Of a stretch of DNA of 64,000 nucleotides, positions 38,172 to 47,146 are shown piece after piece. Below the pieces are notes generated by a model that had not been told where the DNA came from, searched no databases, and was given only the letters and a program-made list of their open reading frames with translations. The stretch comes from an uncultured Clostridia bacterium (GTDB lineage: Bacteria; Bacillota; Clostridia; Oscillospirales; Ruminococcaceae). The stretch is from positions 50,849-114,848 of the forward strand of contig CAMELR010000004.1 in assembly GCA_945923775.1 (NCBI GenBank). The letters are read 5' to 3'. The position numbers and the translations under genes are program-made. Every line of letters starts with the position of its first letter. Position 1 is the first letter of the stretch.

Positions 38172-38951
38172 TCAGATGTAGTACAGGAACTTGTAGTTCT
38201 TCTTCTTGTAAATAACGGCGCCCAGCACCAGCGCAGCGAGCGCGTATCCAGCCGCCAGCAGGTGAAACGTCCACTGCGGTATCTCGCCCTCGAGGATTAT
38301 CTTGCGGAAATACCTGATGTAGACGTACACCGGATTGAGATAGAACAGATACTGCTTCTCAAGCGGGTAGGCGTCTATCGAATAGAATATCGCCGAAACG
38401 TACATCAGCAGGAGCGTGAAGATATCGTAGAGGTACTTGAGATCCTTGAACATGATATACAGCGCCGAGAGAATAAGCCCCATTCCCAGATTGAACGCCA
38501 CCAGACAGCACACAGGGTAGATGAGCAGAAGGAATTTCCAGGTAAATGTCACCCCGTCGAACAGGCAGAACACAAACAGCACGCACAGGTTTATTCCGAA
38601 ATTTATGAGCGATGAAACGTTCTTCGACAGCACGAACATATATTTCGGCACGTTTATCTTGGAAAAGATTTTCGCGTTTGCCTGGAGGGCGGTCATGCCG
38701 CCGTTGGTGGATTCCTTGAAGTAGCTGAACAGCAGGTTTCCGCAGAACATGTAGATAACGTAGTGCTCCATGTTCCGCCCGAAGAACTGCGTGAACACCA
38801 GAGCCATTACCCCCAGCGTCATCAGCGGGCCGAGTATGCTCCAGAGCATTCCCAGCACCGTGCGCTTGTACTTCTTAGTAAAATCGCGCTTCACCAGTTC
38901 CTCGAACAGGAAGCGGTTCTGCTTTACCTTCTGCTTTATTCGTTCCAGCAT
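38172..38951 (-). CDS. ABC-2 type polymer export permease (TagG/Wzm-like)
   Basis: 259 residues, six membrane segments. RDFTKKYKRTVLGMLWSILG and NPVYVYIRYFRKIILEGEIP are characteristic of TagG/Wzm/RfbA-type permeases. It forms the membrane pore for the ATPase encoded next. GAGGAAG lies before the ATG at 38951. Function in export of the polymer built by the upstream genes is inferred from position. Confidence 0.93.
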   Translation of the reverse strand: MLERIKQKVKQNRFLFEELVKRDFTKKYKRTVLGMLWSILGPLMTLGVMALVFTQFFGRNMEHYVIYMFCGNLLFSYFKESTNGGMTALQANAKIFSKINVPKYMFVLSKNVSSLINFGINLCVLFVFCLFDGVTFTWKFLLLIYPVCCLVAFNLGMGLILSALYIMFKDLKYLYDIFTLLLMYVSAIFYSIDAYPLEKQYLFYLNPVYVYIRYFRKIILEGEIPQWTFHLLAAGYALAALVLGAVIYKKKNYKFLYYI

Positions 38952-38991
38952 ATATGTTTAACTTCCTCGCTTCCCAGGTAGTACCGACGGA

Positions 38992-40113
38992 TCATTCGCC
39001 GTCCGGCTTTGTGAAATAGATTTTGAGCTTTCTGTTCCAGAGCGCCCTGCCGCCCTTTACCAACAGAGTGTTGATTATGCAGAATGCCACAGTGAGAATT
39101 ATCATCCACTTTAGGCACATTTTATAACTTCTGCCCGGAAGCACTGTTCTGACTATATCCTGAGCAATTCCATGATTTAGGTAGATTATCAGGGAAAGCG
39201 GTGCAAAATGCCTCATCCATTTAAATCTAAACAGCTCCCCGACATAGCTTTTACCGCTGAATGTGACTGCAAGCGGCACTGGGAGCATTATCATAATGGA
39301 CATAACGACAGCGTTATTCTGAAGCCCGAACCATGATGAAAAGAATATCAGATACATAATCACTTCAATAGCCGTCAGGAAAATTCGCATATGCTTGTTT
39401 AAGCTTGCATTTTTAATTCTGACATATATTGTATAAGCACATATTCCAGAACACAAACCGCACATTCCGCGAATTATGCTTCCCATCAAAATGCCGTACA
39501 TATCTGCATGATAAAGGAACTGGAAATTATTTGTCTGACACATATAACCAAATGTCAGAATAGACACCAACGGAGCTATGACATACAATGTGAGATCTCT
39601 TTTGGCATATAGCAGATATGCAAGCGGAAGCATGCATATCAGCATTGCAGATAAGTACCATGTTGCTGCATTGTTATTGTACCATACACCGGAAGCATAC
39701 ACACAGAATATTTCGGGAAACATTCTTGCCAGTCTGACCATAATGCCACCGTCGGAAAACACTACCTTCGCCGTGACGCCAATAAACAGCGCCGCAAAAT
39801 ACTCAGGAGCAAACGACTTGAATTTATTAAGTACAAATCCGATTGACAACTTGGCGCAATTTCCTGTCACACCGCGCTTTACTATGCTGTTTGCCATAAA
39901 CATTCCTGAAAGAATGAAAAAGAAATGTACCGCTCCCGCTCCAAGATCGGGTGGCAGAACTACTCTTGTATTTTTGCCAATAAACGGGGTTGTATGGTAT
40001 ATAAATATCAGCAGTGCAAACACCAGCCGGAAAAAATCCAGCTCGTAGTTTCTGCCACCCTTGTCCGGGACGGCCTTTTCCTGCTTAACTGCTTCGATAG
40101 CGCCTGCCTGCAT
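38992..40113 (-). CDS. Acyltransferase family 3 membrane protein
   Basis: 373 residues with about ten membrane segments. YELDFFRLVFALLIFIYHTT carries the R-x(n)-H motif of acyltransferase-3 proteins, and VHFFFILSGMFMA follows as in the family. Such proteins O-acetylate surface glycans. The DNA is visibly more AT-rich than its neighbours between about 39100 and 39900, a sign that this gene may have joined the operon later. It lies 11 bases downstream of the epimerase-TagF gene. Confidence 0.88.
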   Translation of the reverse strand: MQAGAIEAVKQEKAVPDKGGRNYELDFFRLVFALLIFIYHTTPFIGKNTRVVLPPDLGAGAVHFFFILSGMFMANSIVKRGVTGNCAKLSIGFVLNKFKSFAPEYFAALFIGVTAKVVFSDGGIMVRLARMFPEIFCVYASGVWYNNNAATWYLSAMLICMLPLAYLLYAKRDLTLYVIAPLVSILTFGYMCQTNNFQFLYHADMYGILMGSIIRGMCGLCSGICAYTIYVRIKNASLNKHMRIFLTAIEVIMYLIFFSSWFGLQNNAVVMSIMIMLPVPLAVTFSGKSYVGELFRFKWMRHFAPLSLIIYLNHGIAQDIVRTVLPGRSYKMCLKWMIILTVAFCIINTLLVKGGRALWNRKLKIYFTKPDGE

Positions 40114-40124
40114 TCGTCAACACC

Positions 40125-42644
40125 TCATTGTTTTGTTTCAGCCTGTGTATTTTCTGCCTCCACGTCCGCCGGAGACTTCGTATCAGTCACTTGCTTGATT
40201 AGACCAACTATACGCTCGCTCGCGTGACCGTCGTCTACGCACTCCTTCTTCGCGAGGAAATCGTCTATACGCGCCTGGTATGCACCGTCGTCGAACGCCA
40301 GGATATTTTCCGACAGTTCGTCCGTGTTCTGCGAAATGGAGAACGGCGTTTCCGTCAGCGGATAATAGAACCCGCGGCCCTGGTCGTACTGATCGAGGTC
40401 GGTGGCGTAGATGAACAGCGGTCTGCGCGTCAACACGTAGTCGTACGCCCAGCTTGAATAATCTGTGATCCCCGCGTCAGCAACTGCAAGAAGCTCCTGC
40501 ATGTCCAGATAGTCGGTGACGTCGATTATCGAGCCGTCGAAAACGTCCTCCGTTACGCTCTTGGCGCGGTTCTTGAAGTGCTTGCGGATAAATATTACCC
40601 AGTTTCCGCCGAACTTCTGCTCAAGGTCGGTGCGCAGACGCTCAAAATCGAGGTCGCACCAGTCGAGGCTCCCATCGTCGCGGAACGTGGGCGCATATAT
40701 CATTATCTTCTTCCCCGGGGAGACCTTATAGCGGGCGCAGATCTGCTTCCTCAGGCCGCGCAGGTCAGTACGGAACAGAATGTCGTTGCGCGCATGGCCG
40801 TATCTCAGATACGGAACGTCCTTCCAGAACGTGTCGCTATAGACGTCCTCCTCGAACTTGCAGTTGGAGATACAGTAGTCGGTAGCCTTGTTGCAGAGCT
40901 TTGCCCGGCTGAGCCAGTGCTTGTCGCCATTCAGCCGCTTTATTCCCATGCTTCCGTGCCAGGTGTTGATGTAGACCTGCCCCGGCTTCTTCTTCATGCC
41001 GTTGTCCCAGACGCAGTTGAGCGCATTGTCCAGCCACACCTTCGCGGTGCTCATCTCGTAGTACATCTCTTTGCTCTGGTACTTTATAAGGCGCACCCCA
41101 GCGGGATAGTCCTTGCGGTTTATCTTGCCGTTCGCGGGAATTACCCACACGATGTCCAGCGGAAGCTCCTCCCGGAGCATTTCCTCAACGATATACTTCA
41201 GGTTGCAGTTATACCGCTTGTCGAACGTTATCGCGAATACCTTGTTCTCCTGAAGCGGCAGCTTGCTGAACTTCCTGCGGAAGTGCGCGCGCTTCATCTT
41301 ACGGTACTGGTTCAGCGCCTTGCTGAACAGGAATCCTACCGGATTATTCTTTTTAGCCGCCGCCTTGAATTTGCGCTTGAATTTCACCTTGAACGGGTCG
41401 GTTTTGAAGTTTATGCTCTTAACGGCGGCGTCCGTCTTGTCGAGCCGCTTGTCGAGCGCCTTCTTATTCGCGTCCAGGCGTTTGCTCAGACTGTTTATCT
41501 GATTCATCAGCGCTTCGTAGCCTGAATCTGTCTGGGCGTAGACCTCGGGCTTTGCCGCGGGAGCGCTCTCCGGCTCCTCGTCATCGAAGCACTCCGCCAT
41601 GCGCCGGAACATCTCGCCAAGCGGAACATGCGCCGTCCAGCCGGCGGATCTCAGCTTTGAAATATCCATCATCAGGAAGCCGTCCGGACGGTAGATGTTC
41701 TTCTTTCCGGAGTTATCCTGTGCGCCGCAGTTCGTCAGGACGGAAACCGCGCCCTTTCCGAGAACCTCGGCTACTGTCTGCGCCATCTCCTTTACGGAGC
41801 AGTAGCTCTCCTCGTTTCCGACATTGTACACGCTGCCGCGTTCGCCGTTTACGAGCAGGAACAGTATAGCTCCCACCGCGTCCGCTGTGTAGAGATACAT
41901 GTTCTCCTTTGAGCCGTCTGTGTTCAGCCGGATATCCTCGCCGCTCAGGGCGCACCGCGCCGCATAGGCGAATACGCGGCCATCGTCGTACTTCACGCCG
42001 GGTCCGAAGGTCTGAACCAGCCTTGCAGCGGTCACGGGTACGCTATACTCGCTTGCGTAGGAGCAGCACATGTTCTCCGCGAAGCGCTTTCCCTCGGGGT
42101 AGCTGCTGCGCGGGGAGGACAGGTCGATATAACCCAGGTCGTTTTCGGAGAGCGGTCTGCGCTCGGTGGTGGTTCCGAAAACCTCCATGCTGGAGAGGAA
42201 CACAACGCCGGAAACATTCTTCTTACGTGCAAGCTCCAGGACGTTTTTCGTGCCGTTTACAATGGTGTCTATCGTCTCCACCGCGTGGTCAACGAAATAC
42301 TGGCTGGAAGTCGGGCAGGCGCCGTGTATGATGTAGTCTATCTTCCCGACTATCTCCGGGAGGTACTCCACGCTGCCGCGTATGAACGTGATATCGCAGC
42401 CGTCGGCGATCTGGCGGCTGAACTTAGCCTCTGCCCTGCCTACATCGCGGACAAGGGCAACCACCTTTATCCCCGCGTCATGGAGCTGATCATAGCGCAG
42501 AAGGGCGCACACGGCGGTATAGCCGATCAGGCCGGTCGCGCCGGTGATGAACACCGTGCTGTCCCGCAGGTCGTCCCACGGAATATAGTCATAGGAAGCG
42601 AGCCTGTCGAGGTCCTCCCTGAATATCGGATTTTCTGTCCACAT
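40125..42644 (-). CDS. NAD-dependent epimerase/dehydratase fused to a TagF-like polyol-phosphate transferase
   Basis: 839 residues. Residues 1-355 are an extended SDR with Rossmann GATGLIG (34-40) and the active-site pair Tyr-x-x-x-Lys in SSYPEGKR. A coiled, Lys-rich linker follows (about 380-450). Residues 450-820 are a CDP-glycerol glycerophosphotransferase domain with INTWHGSMGIKRL, YGHARNDIL, YAPTFRDDGS and DAGITDYSSWAYDY. TagF-type enzymes polymerise glycerol or ribitol phosphate from CDP-polyols on a lipid carrier at the inner membrane face. The SDR may make the polyol or modify the sugar. Fusing both in one chain, with a TarI-like cytidylyltransferase gene just upstream, suggests a dedicated substrate-to-polymer path. 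Confidence 0.88.
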   Translation of the reverse strand: MWTENPIFREDLDRLASYDYIPWDDLRDSTVFITGATGLIGYTAVCALLRYDQLHDAGIKVVALVRDVGRAEAKFSRQIADGCDITFIRGSVEYLPEIVGKIDYIIHGACPTSSQYFVDHAVETIDTIVNGTKNVLELARKKNVSGVVFLSSMEVFGTTTERRPLSENDLGYIDLSSPRSSYPEGKRFAENMCCSYASEYSVPVTAARLVQTFGPGVKYDDGRVFAYAARCALSGEDIRLNTDGSKENMYLYTADAVGAILFLLVNGERGSVYNVGNEESYCSVKEMAQTVAEVLGKGAVSVLTNCGAQDNSGKKNIYRPDGFLMMDISKLRSAGWTAHVPLGEMFRRMAECFDDEEPESAPAAKPEVYAQTDSGYEALMNQINSLSKRLDANKKALDKRLDKTDAAVKSINFKTDPFKVKFKRKFKAAAKKNNPVGFLFSKALNQYRKMKRAHFRRKFSKLPLQENKVFAITFDKRYNCNLKYIVEEMLREELPLDIVWVIPANGKINRKDYPAGVRLIKYQSKEMYYEMSTAKVWLDNALNCVWDNGMKKKPGQVYINTWHGSMGIKRLNGDKHWLSRAKLCNKATDYCISNCKFEEDVYSDTFWKDVPYLRYGHARNDILFRTDLRGLRKQICARYKVSPGKKIMIYAPTFRDDGSLDWCDLDFERLRTDLEQKFGGNWVIFIRKHFKNRAKSVTEDVFDGSIIDVTDYLDMQELLAVADAGITDYSSWAYDYVLTRRPLFIYATDLDQYDQGRGFYYPLTETPFSISQNTDELSENILAFDDGAYQARIDDFLAKKECVDDGHASERIVGLIKQVTDTKSPADVEAENTQAETKQ

Positions 42645-42650
42645 AACGCC

Positions 42651-43376
42651 TTATATCCCCCAGATCTGCGAATTTTCCCTTGCCTCGGAAATAGCCCTGA
42701 ACACATAAAAATCCGAAGGAGTGGTTATCTTGATGTTCTCCACCGGACCCTCCACTACATGGAGCGTCGCGCCGTAATGCGACATCAGCATCGCCGAATC
42801 TATCATATTCAGCGCGCCGTCCGCTATCGCCTTATTGTGAGCCTCAACGATATCGCACAGCCGGAACGTCTGCGGCGCACGCGCCATTCTGCACTTGCTT
42901 CTGTCCATTATCTGGTCAACGCTGTCGTCCTCGGAAACGGTGATTATCGTCTCGATGGCCGGGGTGACGGTTATCGCATTGCCGTACTGCTTCGCGCACT
43001 CTATGCTGCGTGTGATGATATCCTCATTGATGAGCGGACGCACGCCATCGTGTATCAGCACCAGCGAATCCCTCGGGATATCCTGATCGTCCCAGAATGC
43101 AATCAGACCGTTCCTTATCGACTGCTGACCGGTTTCGCCGCCGGGTACGACGTACTTTACCTTCTTAATACGGAACCGCTCCAGCAGCTCATTGAGATAG
43201 CCTATCCAGCTCTCAAGGCATACCACTGCTATCGCGTCTATCTCCTGATGGCTCTCGAAAAGTTCGATGGTATGTATGATGATGGGCTTTCCGTTCAGCT
43301 CAAGGAACTGCTTGGGCTTGGTCTTGGAATTCATTCTCGTGCCGGTTCCTCCGGCAAATATCAGCGCTAGATTCAT
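42651..43376 (-). CDS. IspD/TarI-family cytidylyltransferase
   Basis: 241 residues. N-terminal nucleotide-binding loop ALIFAGGTGTRMNSKTKPKQF, VLIHDGVRPL and the C-terminal ENIKITTPSDFY are typical. The family makes CDP-methylerythritol (IspD) or CDP-ribitol (TarI). Its place 6 bases before the epimerase-TagF gene argues for TarI-like CDP-polyol synthesis, but the two cannot be separated by eye with certainty. AGGGAG before the ATG. Confidence 0.88.
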   Translation of the reverse strand: MNLALIFAGGTGTRMNSKTKPKQFLELNGKPIIIHTIELFESHQEIDAIAVVCLESWIGYLNELLERFRIKKVKYVVPGGETGQQSIRNGLIAFWDDQDIPRDSLVLIHDGVRPLINEDIITRSIECAKQYGNAITVTPAIETIITVSEDDSVDQIMDRSKCRMARAPQTFRLCDIVEAHNKAIADGALNMIDSAMLMSHYGATLHVVEGPVENIKITTPSDFYVFRAISEARENSQIWGI

Positions 43377-43400
43377 ATGATTTCTCCCTTTATATATTTG

Positions 43401-44168
43401 TTATTTTTTATGCGAGCTTCTGCGTTCCGCGACAGGTGGAAGCTCCATATAATTACCATAATTTCTGCTGAGATACTGGTCCCAGCCCTGCGGAGCGTCG
43501 AACTGTACACCCTCGAACTCCACCTTTACCGCCCCGGCAAACCACTCAGCGGGGAAAAACTCCTTTTGCGCCGAGTACGCCCCTCCCGGGGAGCACAGCG
43601 TACTCCGGCTCTTTTCGTCGTATATCCCGGCGATGAGCCTCCGCCGGAGCCTCCGCAGACGCGGAGCGGAAAGACAGTTCATCATGCGGAACCCCGCCCG
43701 CGCAAGCGGCTTCTTGTATGGTACGAACTCCGTCCAGCCGAGCTTGACCTGCAAAACATAGTCCGAAACGCTTATCATGTCGAAAATCAGCTTTGTGCGG
43801 CGGCTCAGCGCCCTTGCGGGGATAAGCGGGAAGATGTCGATATAGACCCCCATGGGGCGGTTATCGTAGCCCGTGTCGTAGACGTACCGCGTATCGCATA
43901 GCTTCGCGAACACGAACGGATAGCGCGGGTCGGTCTCCTCCGACTGGAGCGCGAAGCTCCCGGGAAGCTCCCGTGCAAGCTCCGTGAATTTCCGGAAATC
44001 GTCCAGCGGCATGGAAACATCAATATCGTCGTCCCAGGGAATGAACCCACGGTGCCTTACCGCGCCGATGAGCGTCCCACCCACGATGAAATACCGCAGC
44101 CCGTTTTCTTCGCAAATCTCACTGAATGCGCGCAGAAGCCGGAACATCTGCGACTGCTCCTCCGTCAC
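43401..44168 (-). CDS. LicD/fukutin-family phosphotransferase
   Basis: 255 residues. The nucleotidyltransferase-fold core GGTLIGAVRHRGFIPWDDD is a textbook LicD motif, and YIDIFPL follows. LicD proteins move phosphocholine from CDP-choline; fukutin relatives transfer ribitol phosphate from CDP-ribitol. No licABC genes are visible but a TarI-like gene is adjacent, so transfer of a polyol phosphate is plausible. The start is GTG at 44168 with AAGGGAAG about 9 bases upstream. Confidence 0.9.
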   Translation of the reverse strand: MTEEQSQMFRLLRAFSEICEENGLRYFIVGGTLIGAVRHRGFIPWDDDIDVSMPLDDFRKFTELARELPGSFALQSEETDPRYPFVFAKLCDTRYVYDTGYDNRPMGVYIDIFPLIPARALSRRTKLIFDMISVSDYVLQVKLGWTEFVPYKKPLARAGFRMMNCLSAPRLRRLRRRLIAGIYDEKSRSTLCSPGGAYSAQKEFFPAEWFAGAVKVEFEGVQFDAPQGWDQYLSRNYGNYMELPPVAERRSSHKK

Positions 44169-44200
44169 CGGCGGTCACTTCCCTTCGTTTGTGCGTACTG

Positions 44201-44944
44201 TCAGCCGTTCCTGCCGGAACTCTCCGGCCCGCCTGACCTTCCCATCAGCTTTTTGAGGCGCTCGGTATTCTTCTTTCCGATGACCTGCGCCACCTTCCTG
44301 TGGAACCTTTGCGAACTGGTCTGCCAGGACGCTTCGAACCAGTGTATCGCGTAGGTATTCCCGGTTTTCGTGAGCTTTCCGGTCTCAAGGCTCCTGGGGG
44401 AAAAATACTCCGCCGGGAATATCTCCATGCCCATTACGCTCTGACGCGCTCCGTCAGGCTCCAGGCCGTTCCGCCCGAGCAGACCGGTGAGTATCTCCAC
44501 GTTGGTGGTGAGATCAGGCTCCCCGCCCTCACGCAGGAACGCCCTCCCTTCGTAAAGCTCCATAGCCTGCCGGAAGAACCCGTGTTCCTTCTCAGCGCCC
44601 AGCACGCAGGTGGCGACATGCTCCGCGTCCTCGAATCCTGCAAAACCGCTCAGTTCCAGCAGATCACCGAAAGGTCTGAGCAGCTCCACGTCGGTGTCAA
44701 GGTACACCCCGCCCTGCTCATACAGCGCCTTCAGCCGGAAATAATCCGACACGAACGCCCATTTTCCGCTCTGATAAGCGCCGCGTACGTACTCGTTGGC
44801 GTTCATGTCGCAGTTGGTCTCGTCCCAGCGTATCATTTCGAAGTCCGGGCATAGCTCCTTCCAGCGTTCAATGTACCGGAGCGTTTTCTTATTCAGCGGA
44901 TTCCCGCCGAACCAGCAGTAGTGGATCTTCTTCGGAATTGCCAT
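44201..44944 (-). CDS. GT32-type glycosyltransferase (DXD sugar-binding)
   Basis: 247 residues. IPKKIHYCWFGGNPLN at the N-terminus and GGVYLDTDVELL with the DXD metal-binding motif mark the capsular/OCH1-like GT32 group. It adds a sugar to the growing lipid-linked unit in the cytoplasm. GAGGTGAG before the ATG; it lies 8 bases after the GT2 gene. Confidence 0.92.
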   Translation of the reverse strand: MAIPKKIHYCWFGGNPLNKKTLRYIERWKELCPDFEMIRWDETNCDMNANEYVRGAYQSGKWAFVSDYFRLKALYEQGGVYLDTDVELLRPFGDLLELSGFAGFEDAEHVATCVLGAEKEHGFFRQAMELYEGRAFLREGGEPDLTTNVEILTGLLGRNGLEPDGARQSVMGMEIFPAEYFSPRSLETGKLTKTGNTYAIHWFEASWQTSSQRFHRKVAQVIGKKNTERLKKLMGRSGGPESSGRNG

Positions 44945-44952
44945 TTCTCACC

Positions 44953-45783
44953 TCACAGCTTATCTCCGCTCTTCGCCGCACGCTTCTCCTTGAGCCGCCT
45001 GAGCGTGTTCCGGGGAATCATCCACACCGCCCACGGCTTCAGCGCATAGGGCAGCGCTTTCGGCAGAAGTCCCAGTGCGGAGAACCTTGCCCAGCGCGTC
45101 CGCACCTCGTTCGTCCTGTCGCGGAGGGTGCGTGTGGATATCCCGTTGTGCGGCAGCGAGTACCTGAACAGGAACTCCTGCATGTTCGCACCGGAGTACC
45201 CCATTTCGTACAGCCGCAACAGAAGGTCGTAGTCCTCGCAGCGGTCGCAGCGCGGCAGCGTGGAGTACCCTCCCGCGGCTTCCAGCGCTTCCCTGCGGAA
45301 CATCAGCGCCGGGTGGATAAACGGCATGCTGAACAGGAAGTCCCGCACCTGCGGATTCTCCGGGAAGCACTGTGCGCCAACATCGCCCCCGTCCTGTATC
45401 AGCCGGACGTTACACCCGACAAACGCCGTTCCTCCGTGCGCGCGGAGATAAGCGAGCTGCTTTTCGAACCGCTCCGGCTCGGAGTAGTCGTCGTCGTCCA
45501 TTCGTGCTATCCAGGCTCCCCGGGACTGCCCCAGACAGATGTTGAGCTGCTCTGAAAACGAGCCTGCTCCCGAGCCGTCGATGAGTCTCACCCGAGGTTC
45601 ACGGGCGGCATAGTCTGCGAGCAGCGCCTTCGCCTGATGTGTTGAACCGCGCTCGCATATCAGCAGCTCAAACTCAGCATGGGTCTGAGCAAGTATAGAA
45701 TCGAGACTTCTCCTGAGCGTATCAAGCTCGGGTCTGCAATACTTTATTCCCATTATAACAGATATTGTGTCCTCTGGAAGCAT
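44953..45783 (-). CDS. Family 2 glycosyltransferase
   Basis: 276 residues. GT-A fold with ISVIMGIKYCRPEL, SLDSILAQTHAEFELLICE, the metal-binding ARMDDDDYS, and the FIHPALMFRREAL and CEDYDLLLRL acceptor blocks. First gene of the operon, with GGAG 8 bases before the ATG and a strong promoter about 90 bases upstream. The sugar cannot be named from sequence. Confidence 0.93.
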   Translation of the reverse strand: MLPEDTISVIMGIKYCRPELDTLRRSLDSILAQTHAEFELLICERGSTHQAKALLADYAAREPRVRLIDGSGAGSFSEQLNICLGQSRGAWIARMDDDDYSEPERFEKQLAYLRAHGGTAFVGCNVRLIQDGGDVGAQCFPENPQVRDFLFSMPFIHPALMFRREALEAAGGYSTLPRCDRCEDYDLLLRLYEMGYSGANMQEFLFRYSLPHNGISTRTLRDRTNEVRTRWARFSALGLLPKALPYALKPWAVWMIPRNTLRRLKEKRAAKSGDKL

Positions 45784-45871
45784 TTCAGTATCTCCATTAC
45801 GTCTCGATTTATCACAATTTGTGTAATAAAATCACCTGTGGGCATAATCTCACATAGTAATCTATTTTACA

Positions 45872-45900
45872 ATTATACCCCATTAGCAGGCGTTTGTCAA
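45872..45900 (-). promoter_or_regulatory. Sigma-A promoter of the 13-gene envelope polymer operon
   Basis: On the minus strand -35 TTGACA (45895-45900), 17-bp spacer, -10 TATAAT (45872-45877). It is a consensus promoter, and no internal terminator is seen until 31724. Confidence 0.85.
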
Positions 45901-45964
45901 TAGATTCAATCTAATTTCAAAATCAAGAAAGGTTTTCCTATATTTCAGCCTTTTTTGCAGAGAT

Positions 45965-45993
45965 TTGCAGTAAAATACAGTTCATAATACAAT
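45965..45993 (+). promoter_or_regulatory. Promoter of the tail-fibre-like gene
   Basis: -35 TTGCAG (45965-45970), 17-bp spacer, -10 TACAAT (45988-45993); GGAGG then precedes the ATG at 46043. Confidence 0.55.
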
Positions 45994-46042
45994 TACAAGG
46001 TGAACGCCTTGCTTAATATATGTTACATAGGAGGACCACAAA

Positions 46043-46990
46043 ATGGCAGTAAAAACAGTAAAATTAACTGGCGCAGAAGCCGCAGTCACCGGGCTTGACG
46101 GCTCCATCGCCCACATCAGAAACGATGGCGCAGGCGTAGTACTGGCGTCGTTAAAGGCAGGAATAACGGAAGGTGCGGACGGAGTGCTGTCCGTTCCGGC
46201 GGGGACATCTGCGGCGCTGACCGGAATCTCCGGCGAGCTTCATCTGCTCGGGATCGGCTCAGTGGCGATAGTTTCCAACGACTACGCAGAGTGCCCTTTT
46301 AAGTCAGCCGTGACGCTCGGCTCGGTCACGGACGAGATATCCAGAGCCGCAGGCGGTTCCAACCTGCTGATGAACCCGGATTTCAGGATAAACCAGCGCG
46401 GAAAGAGCGAATACTCAACCGGTTATACAGTAGACAGATGGTACATCTCCACCGATAAGTGCAAAGCTGCTCCGGAATCCGATGGAATCCGCCTGACCTC
46501 TTTGGTGGCGCTGACTTCCAACACCCACGCATTCTGGCAGAATCTCGAATTCCCGCCTGCGGGAGGCGAGTACACACTTTCGCTGAACGTTCCGGAAGTA
46601 TCCGGAGTCTGGTCGGCGAGAATCCGTACTGTGAACGCTTCTGGAGATTACGTCGACAGCTACTACACCTCCTCCCTTCACACAGGAGTGAACAAAATGT
46701 CAGTCAACCTGCCCGAGGGCGAATATATTTCCGCAGTCTCCATCGGGTTCAACAAGGGCACCGAAGCCGGGAACTCCCTGAAAATCGCATGGATAAAGCT
46801 GGAGAACGGCTCACTGGCTACGATGTTTGTTGCGCCCGACCGCGCGGTGGAGCTTGCCAAGTGTCAGAGATTCTACCAGGTCAGAACCACGAACGATATC
46901 GACCCGCTGGATTTACGTCCCAGCATGAGAGCTACGCCATCTGAAATCACCGCAGTGGAAGGCGGTTACGCCTACGTTGCCGAGCTCTGA
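46043..46990 (+). CDS. Orphan phage tail-fibre-like / carbohydrate-binding protein
   Basis: 315 residues, no signal peptide. Residues about 1-100 are Ala/Gly-rich beta repeats. The middle has NLLMNPDFRINQRGKSEYS and YTVDRWY, a motif common in phage tail or minor structural proteins, followed by a jelly-roll-like carbohydrate-binding domain. The C-terminus is truncated compared with typical tail fibres and ends in GGYAYVAEL. No other phage gene is near, so it may be a prophage remnant, a domesticated adhesin, or a protein captured from a tail locus. Strong GGAGG before the ATG. The function is unknown. Confidence 0.7.
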   Translation: MAVKTVKLTGAEAAVTGLDGSIAHIRNDGAGVVLASLKAGITEGADGVLSVPAGTSAALTGISGELHLLGIGSVAIVSNDYAECPFKSAVTLGSVTDEISRAAGGSNLLMNPDFRINQRGKSEYSTGYTVDRWYISTDKCKAAPESDGIRLTSLVALTSNTHAFWQNLEFPPAGGEYTLSLNVPEVSGVWSARIRTVNASGDYVDSYYTSSLHTGVNKMSVNLPEGEYISAVSIGFNKGTEAGNSLKIAWIKLENGSLATMFVAPDRAVELAKCQRFYQVRTTNDIDPLDLRPSMRATPSEITAVEGGYAYVAEL

Positions 46991-47048
46991 AGGCATTCAG
47001 TTCAATGCCGGCTGCGGCACTGACTACTGACGTCGACCAATAATTAAA

Positions 47049-47073
47049 GCCCCCTGTCACCAAGGCAGGGGGC
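47049..47073. terminator. Bidirectional terminator
   Basis: GCCCCCTG / CAGGGGGC around 9 bases between convergent genes. The T-richer side is on the minus strand (TTTAATTATT), so it mainly ends the deacetylase gene. Confidence 0.75.
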
Positions 47074-47146
47074 AAAATATATAGCATTCTCTCAATAAAA
47101 GTCAGTCATTATAATTTCCGCCGGACACGGCTTCAGAATTACAAAT

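Noticed and set aside
46043..46990. Prophage
   Set aside because: Only one tail-like gene; no capsid, terminase, integrase or lysis genes around it.
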